Positions 58,998-64,000 of a stretch of DNA of 64,000 nt are shown piece by piece. Positions within the stretch are counted from its first letter, which is position 1. The number at the start of each line of letters is the position of its first letter. The translations under genes were made by a program, and so were the position numbers. The notes beneath the pieces were generated by a model. It was not told the origin of the DNA. It saw only the letters and a program-made list of their open reading frames with translations, and ran no database searches. The DNA comes from Blastococcus mobilis. Its GTDB lineage: Bacteria; Actinomycetota; Actinomycetes; Mycobacteriales; Geodermatophilaceae. The DNA lies in contig NZ_FZNO01000013.1 of the NCBI RefSeq assembly GCF_900188025.1, forward strand, positions 62,001 to 126,000, written 5' to 3'.

Positions 58998-59723
58998 TCA
59001 GGTCATGATGCCGCGGCGGAAGCCCGTCGCGACGGCCTCGGCGCGGTCCTTGGCGCCGAGCTTGCGGAACAGCCGGCGGGCGTGGGTCTTGATGGTGTCC
59101 TCGGACAGGTAGAGCTCCCGGCCGATCTGGGCGTTGCTCTTGCCTTGACTCATCCCGGTCAGCACCTGCATCTCGCGCATCGAGAGGCTTGCCGCGGGAG
59201 AGGCCTCACGGACCGTGGAGCGCACCGTCGTCGGCGCGGAGCCGGCCAGCGGCGCCGAGCCGCCCCATGCGGGAACACCGTTCAGCTGCCCCGGGGTGAC
59301 CTGCTGCGGGATGCGGCCGCCGTCGGCACGCAGCCCGACGCGGGAGAGGCCGAGGCCCATCTCGATCGGGCTGGCGTCCCAGCGGAGGTAGCCGCGGGCA
59401 CCGAAGGCGACGGCGGCGCGGACGCTCTCGGCATCGTCGGGGGCGCCGAGCACCAGCACGGGCAGGCCGGGGTGGGCGCGCAGCGCCTGGGTCGCGGCGC
59501 TCAACCCGGTGTCGACGGCACGCTGGGTTCCGACGATCAGCACGTCCGGCGACCGCGTGGCCAGCCGCGACATGAGCGAGGCGGCGTCACCGACCACCTC
59601 GACCCGGCCGACGAAGGGCAGCGCCACCAGGCGCGAGGCGACGTCGTCCCGGACCCGCCGGCGCTCGTCGTACACCCAGACGGTGGCGCCGTTGACCGGC
59701 CCGCGCATCCTGTCGTCGATCAC
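58998..59723 (-). CDS. BldM-like orphan response regulator, degenerate receiver
   Basis: 241 residues. The C-terminal LuxR domain (LSMREMQVLTGMSQGKSNAQ, then REL and LSEDTIKTHARRLFRKLGAK) is very close to Streptomyces BldM, which also sits near guaB and whiB/groEL genes. The receiver domain is degenerate: the segment that should end in the phosphorylated Asp reads PDVLIVGTQRA (Gly at ~65), and the N-terminal acidic pair is VYDERR. It therefore probably acts without phosphorylation. AGGAG lies 6 bases before GTG 59723. Divergent from the WhiB gene. Confidence 0.9.
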   Translation of the reverse strand: MIDDRMRGPVNGATVWVYDERRRVRDDVASRLVALPFVGRVEVVGDAASLMSRLATRSPDVLIVGTQRAVDTGLSAATQALRAHPGLPVLVLGAPDDAESVRAAVAFGARGYLRWDASPIEMGLGLSRVGLRADGGRIPQQVTPGQLNGVPAWGGSAPLAGSAPTTVRSTVREASPAASLSMREMQVLTGMSQGKSNAQIGRELYLSEDTIKTHARRLFRKLGAKDRAEAVATGFRRGIMT

Positions 59724-60087
59724 GCCGTGCTCCTCGCTCCCCCCGGTCGGTCGCCGCCGGGCCCGAACCGTCCGGGGAACACCCGGCCGGTGTCGCGCGG
59801 GCGGCTCCGCCCGGGAGCCACCACGTCTGCGCTGGTCGCGGCGCGGTTCCGGCTGGATCCCCCTCCGGGACCGACGCGTCCAGCACCCACCTTGATCGAC
59901 ACGATCGGGCTACAACAGCGGCCCTCACCCCCGGGGGTGAGGGCCGCCGTCGGGGGAGATCCGGGGGTCGTCACGAAAACTTGGCGCGAAAAGTTGCGAT
60001 CTCGACGCGTTTGACCATGCAGGGCCAAGGGCACCGGCCCCTTGCAGCCGGACCGCCCCCTCCGGCTCACCGAGCCCTGGAGGAGAC
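59724..60087. other. 364-bp divergent regulatory region, bldM-like / whiB3-like
   Basis: No gene. It holds a 30-bp perfect palindrome at 59918-59947 and an AACTT-N8-AAGTT inverted pair at 59978-59995 (AACTTGGCGCGAAAAGTT), an AT-richer patch likely to belong to the whiB promoter. The minus-strand portion near 59724 carries AGGAG for the BldM-like gene. Confidence 0.6.
59918..59947. promoter_or_regulatory. 30-bp perfect palindrome, candidate operator
   Basis: GCGGCCCTCACCCCC is followed immediately by its exact reverse complement, with no loop. The core TCACCCCCGGGGGTGA is a 16-base two-fold symmetric site. No spacer argues for a dimeric protein site on DNA rather than an RNA hairpin. It is 195 bases from the bldM-like start and 140 from the whiB start. 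Confidence 0.7.
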
Positions 60088-60387
60088 ATGGCCGACATTC
60101 GCAGGCTCCCGACGCCGGTCGCCGAGGTCTGGGACTGGCAGCTCCACGGCGCCTGCCGTGGCGAGAACACGTCGCTGTTCTTCCACCCCGACGGGGAACG
60201 TGGTCCTGCCCGGGCTCGCCGGCAGACGGCGGCCAAGGCCGTGTGCGCCCGGTGCCCCGTTCTCGACGCGTGCCTCAAGCACGCGCTGTCGGTTCGGGAG
60301 CCCTACGGGGTCTGGGGCGGCATGAGCGAGGAGGAGCGGGCCCGGCTGATCGCCGCCGAGCCGGCTGCCGTCGCCGCGGGGGTCTGA
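60088..60387 (+). CDS. whiB3: WhiB3-like transcriptional regulator
   Basis: Small Fe-S regulator of 99 residues with the four cluster cysteines C23, C53, C56 and C62 (CxxC in CARCPVLDAC) and the turn GVWGG. The N-terminus (PVAEVWDWQLHGACRG, LFFHPDGERG) matches the WhiB3 type rather than WhiB1 or WhiB2. WhiB3 proteins respond to redox and bind sigma factor region 4. The order whiB3-groEL1-groES is conserved with M. tuberculosis. GGAGGAG stands just before ATG 60088. Confidence 0.94.
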   Translation: MADIRRLPTPVAEVWDWQLHGACRGENTSLFFHPDGERGPARARRQTAAKAVCARCPVLDACLKHALSVREPYGVWGGMSEEERARLIAAEPAAVAAGV

Positions 60388-60443
60388 ACGAGGACCCCTC
60401 CTCCCCACCCCTCGCACGCTGGGGCGGGACGCGGGAGGGGTGC
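60388..60443 (-). repeat. GAGCNTGCGA-loop hairpin element, copy 14
   Basis: Begins at the whiB stop (TGAACGAGGACC). Arms GGACCCCTCC and GGGAGGGGT; minus-strand inner stem CCCGCCCC with GGGGTGGG, loop CAGCGTGCGA (first base changed). Confidence 0.82.
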
Positions 60444-60460
60444 TACTCCACACACGCCGA

Positions 60461-60495
60461 GAGGGCGGGTTCCGGATGATCCGGAACCCGCCCTC
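60461..60495. terminator. bidirectional terminator between whiB3 and groEL
   Basis: GAGGGCGGGTTCCGG and CCGGAACCCGCCCTC form a perfect 15-bp stem with loop ATGAT, followed by TTCAT. It lies between convergent genes. Confidence 0.9.
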
Positions 60496-60513
60496 TTCAT
60501 GTCAGGCCCTCTT

Positions 60514-62685
<2,172 letters not shown>

Positions 62686-62772
62686 CTATGACGTTGTGGT
62701 GCATGGTTCTGATGCTGTGGCACGGGATCCGGGCACCCGCCGTCGCGGGGGTCGGGCGCCAGCCCGTGTCGA

Positions 62773-62799
62773 TTGGCACTCTACCCATGAGAGTGCCAG
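62773..62799. promoter_or_regulatory. CIRCE operator (HrcA site)
   Basis: TTGGCACTC, nine bases, GAGTGCCAG: the inverted repeat of the CIRCE heat-shock operator bound by HrcA, differing from TTAGCACTC-N9-GAGTGCTAA at one position in each half and at the last base of the right half. It lies 125 bases upstream of the groES start and ~37 bases upstream of the divergent methyltransferase gene. Confidence 0.92.
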
Positions 62800-62835
62800 C
62801 CACTCAACCGGGTCCCCCGGACGCCTGACCTCGGC

Positions 62836-64000
62836 ATGCGCCAGTCTTGCCCCGTGCCGACCGACTCGCCCCCCGACCCGGTCGCGCAGCTCGCCTGGCT
62901 GCGCGGACCGGAGGGGACGGCCGCCGTCCGCCTCGCAGCGCAGCTGCAGCACGACGGACTCGACCTCCTGCCCGGCATCGCCCGGCTGCGGGCGGGGGTG
63001 GGCCCCGAGCGCGCGGGCCCGGCCTGGGAACTGGCCCGGCTGCGCGCCCGCGCCCGGCCGGTGTTCGGGGACGACGCCGACGTCCTCCTGCTCACCGCCG
63101 ACACCCTGGAGCAGGCCGGCCGGCCGGAGCTGGCCACCCGCCGGGCCATCCGGCTCCTCGCCGCCGGCGCGTCGTCGGTCGCCGACCTCGGATGCGCTGC
63201 GGGGACGGACACGATCGCGCTGGCCCGCGCCGGGGCGTCGGTGGTCGCGGTCGACCGTGATCCGGTGGCCCGCGAGCTGACCGCGGCCAACGCCGAGGCG
63301 CTCGGCCTGGCCCCCTGGGTCCGCGTGCTGGCCGCTGACGTCGTCGACCTGGTGGCGGCCGCCGCGGACGGGCGGGTGGCAGGGTGCGACGCCGCGGTGC
63401 TCGACCCCGCACGCCGGGCGGGGGGGCGCCGGCAGCTGGACCCCGACCGCTGGTCCCCGCCCTGGTCGACGGTCACCGCCCTGCTGGACCGCGTGCCGGT
63501 CACCGTGGTCAAGGTGGCGCCGGGGCTCGACCACGAGCGGGTCCCCAACGGCATCGAGGCGGAGTGGGTCTCCGTCGGCGGATCGATCGTCGAGGCCCTG
63601 CTGTGGGGTCGCGGCGTCTCGACGACCTGGCGGCGGGCGACGCTCGTGCGCGACGGCGCCGTCCACGAGGTGAGCGCGGACGACGATCCCGGTCCGGCGC
63701 CTGTCGGACCGGTGCGCGGCTGGCTGCACGAGCCCGACCCCGGGCTCATCCGCTCCGGCCTCATGTCGCTCGTCGCCGCCGACGCGACGCTGGTCGATCC
63801 GACGATCGCGTACCTGACGTCCGACGGCCCCGCCGAGAGCCCGTGGCTGAGCTCCTACCGCGTGACCGACGTGCTGCCGTTCAACCTCAGGAAGCTGAAG
63901 GCCCTCCTGCGGGCCCGCGGCGTCGGGCGGGTCGTGGTCAAGAAACGGGGCTCCCCCATCGAGCCCGAGACGCTCGCGCGGCAGCTGAGAGGGCCGGGGA
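62836..64000 (+). CDS. SAM-dependent methyltransferase, THUMP-like (partial, runs off right edge)
   Basis: At least 388 residues. The SAM-binding loop is SVADLGCAAGTDTIALA, followed by VVAVDRDPVA and AAVLDPARRAGGRR; the C-terminal part (FNLRKLKALLRARGVGRVVV, then KKRGSPIEPE) is the THUMP-like domain of this actinobacterial family. Substrate unknown, probably RNA. Start ATG 62836 (MRQSCPVPTDSP) or GTG 62854. It is divergent from groES, with the CIRCE box between. Confidence 0.88.
   Translation, partial: MRQSCPVPTDSPPDPVAQLAWLRGPEGTAAVRLAAQLQHDGLDLLPGIARLRAGVGPERAGPAWELARLRARARPVFGDDADVLLLTADTLEQAGRPELATRRAIRLLAAGASSVADLGCAAGTDTIALARAGASVVAVDRDPVARELTAANAEALGLAPWVRVLAADVVDLVAAAADGRVAGCDAAVLDPARRAGGRRQLDPDRWSPPWSTVTALLDRVPVTVVKVAPGLDHERVPNGIEAEWVSVGGSIVEALLWGRGVSTTWRRATLVRDGAVHEVSADDDPGPAPVGPVRGWLHEPDPGLIRSGLMSLVAADATLVDPTIAYLTSDGPAESPWLSSYRVTDVLPFNLRKLKALLRARGVGRVVVKKRGSPIEPETLARQLRGPG

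Noticed and set aside
59082-60014. 310-codon plus-strand ORF opposite the BldM-like gene
   Set aside because: No start site or motif; composition typical of an antisense GC shadow, and it covers the palindrome region.

Overview
The window is very GC-rich (my estimate is above 70%), densely packed DNA from the chromosome of an actinobacterium. I favour Geodermatophilaceae (Blastococcus, Geodermatophilus or Modestobacter type), but that rests on protein style and gene content, not on a search. Gene order follows two well-known actinobacterial neighbourhoods. Positions 1-30 kb resemble the M. tuberculosis upp/add/deoA/cdd ... trpS ... icd ... folD region. Positions 31-49 kb resemble purH-purN-perM-Rv0954-sucD-sucC-M23-uvrD1-chorismate mutase (Rv0957 to Rv0948c). 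Positions 54-62.6 kb resemble guaB3-guaB2-DUF5319 ... whiB3-groEL1-groES (Rv3410c to Rv3418c). This looks like core genome; I see no phage, insertion sequence, CRISPR array, tRNA or rRNA.

Layout. 0-20 kb is nucleoside salvage: upp (partial), deoC with two aldehyde dehydrogenase-like genes, adenosine deaminase, deoA, cdd and a BMP-type nucleoside ABC transporter (two permeases, double ATPase, lipoprotein). A hypothetical acidic protein, a DEAD-box helicase and a two-gene ABC exporter are interleaved. 18-31 kb holds a penicillin-binding carboxypeptidase, a YihY membrane protein, a 2H phosphoesterase, trpS, hisC, galE, a CNNM/CBS protein, a CAP-domain secreted protein, icd, mdh, DUF3017 and folD. 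31-49 kb holds purH/purN, a PerM-like membrane protein, a proline-rich DUF5336 protein, sucCD, a secreted CocE-type hydrolase, a small B12-binding subunit, a lipase, an M23 peptidase, pcrA/uvrD, an acyltransferase and a chorismate mutase. 49-54 kb holds a PIG-L deacetylase and a PspC/LuxR two-component envelope-stress cluster. 54-64 kb holds guaA-guaB3-guaB, DUF5319, a BldM-like regulator divergent from a WhiB3-like regulator, groEL1, groES and a partial methyltransferase.

The most striking signal is not a gene. Between genes, almost always touching a stop codon, lies a dispersed hairpin element, with copies at thirteen places in 64 kb. Each copy has a variable outer stem whose two arms stay complementary, a variable inner stem that also covaries, and a nearly invariant apical loop GAGCNTGCGA. 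One end finishes in a pyrimidine-rich GGGGTCCTTCTT tail like a terminator. Some copies are duplicated, nested, or sit where a gene has been cut short. A second, rarer family (88-bp tandem repeat at 58.8 kb plus a partial copy at 8.75 kb) also preserves a stem.

Other regulatory finds are an apparent attenuator (a Phe-Tyr-Tyr leader peptide plus terminator) in front of the chorismate mutase gene, a CIRCE operator upstream of groES, and a 30-bp perfect palindrome between the bldM-like and whiB3-like genes. Notable degenerate proteins are a GuaB3 lacking the catalytic cysteine, a BldM-like regulator lacking the phosphorylatable aspartate, and a half-length aldehyde dehydrogenase without its catalytic half.
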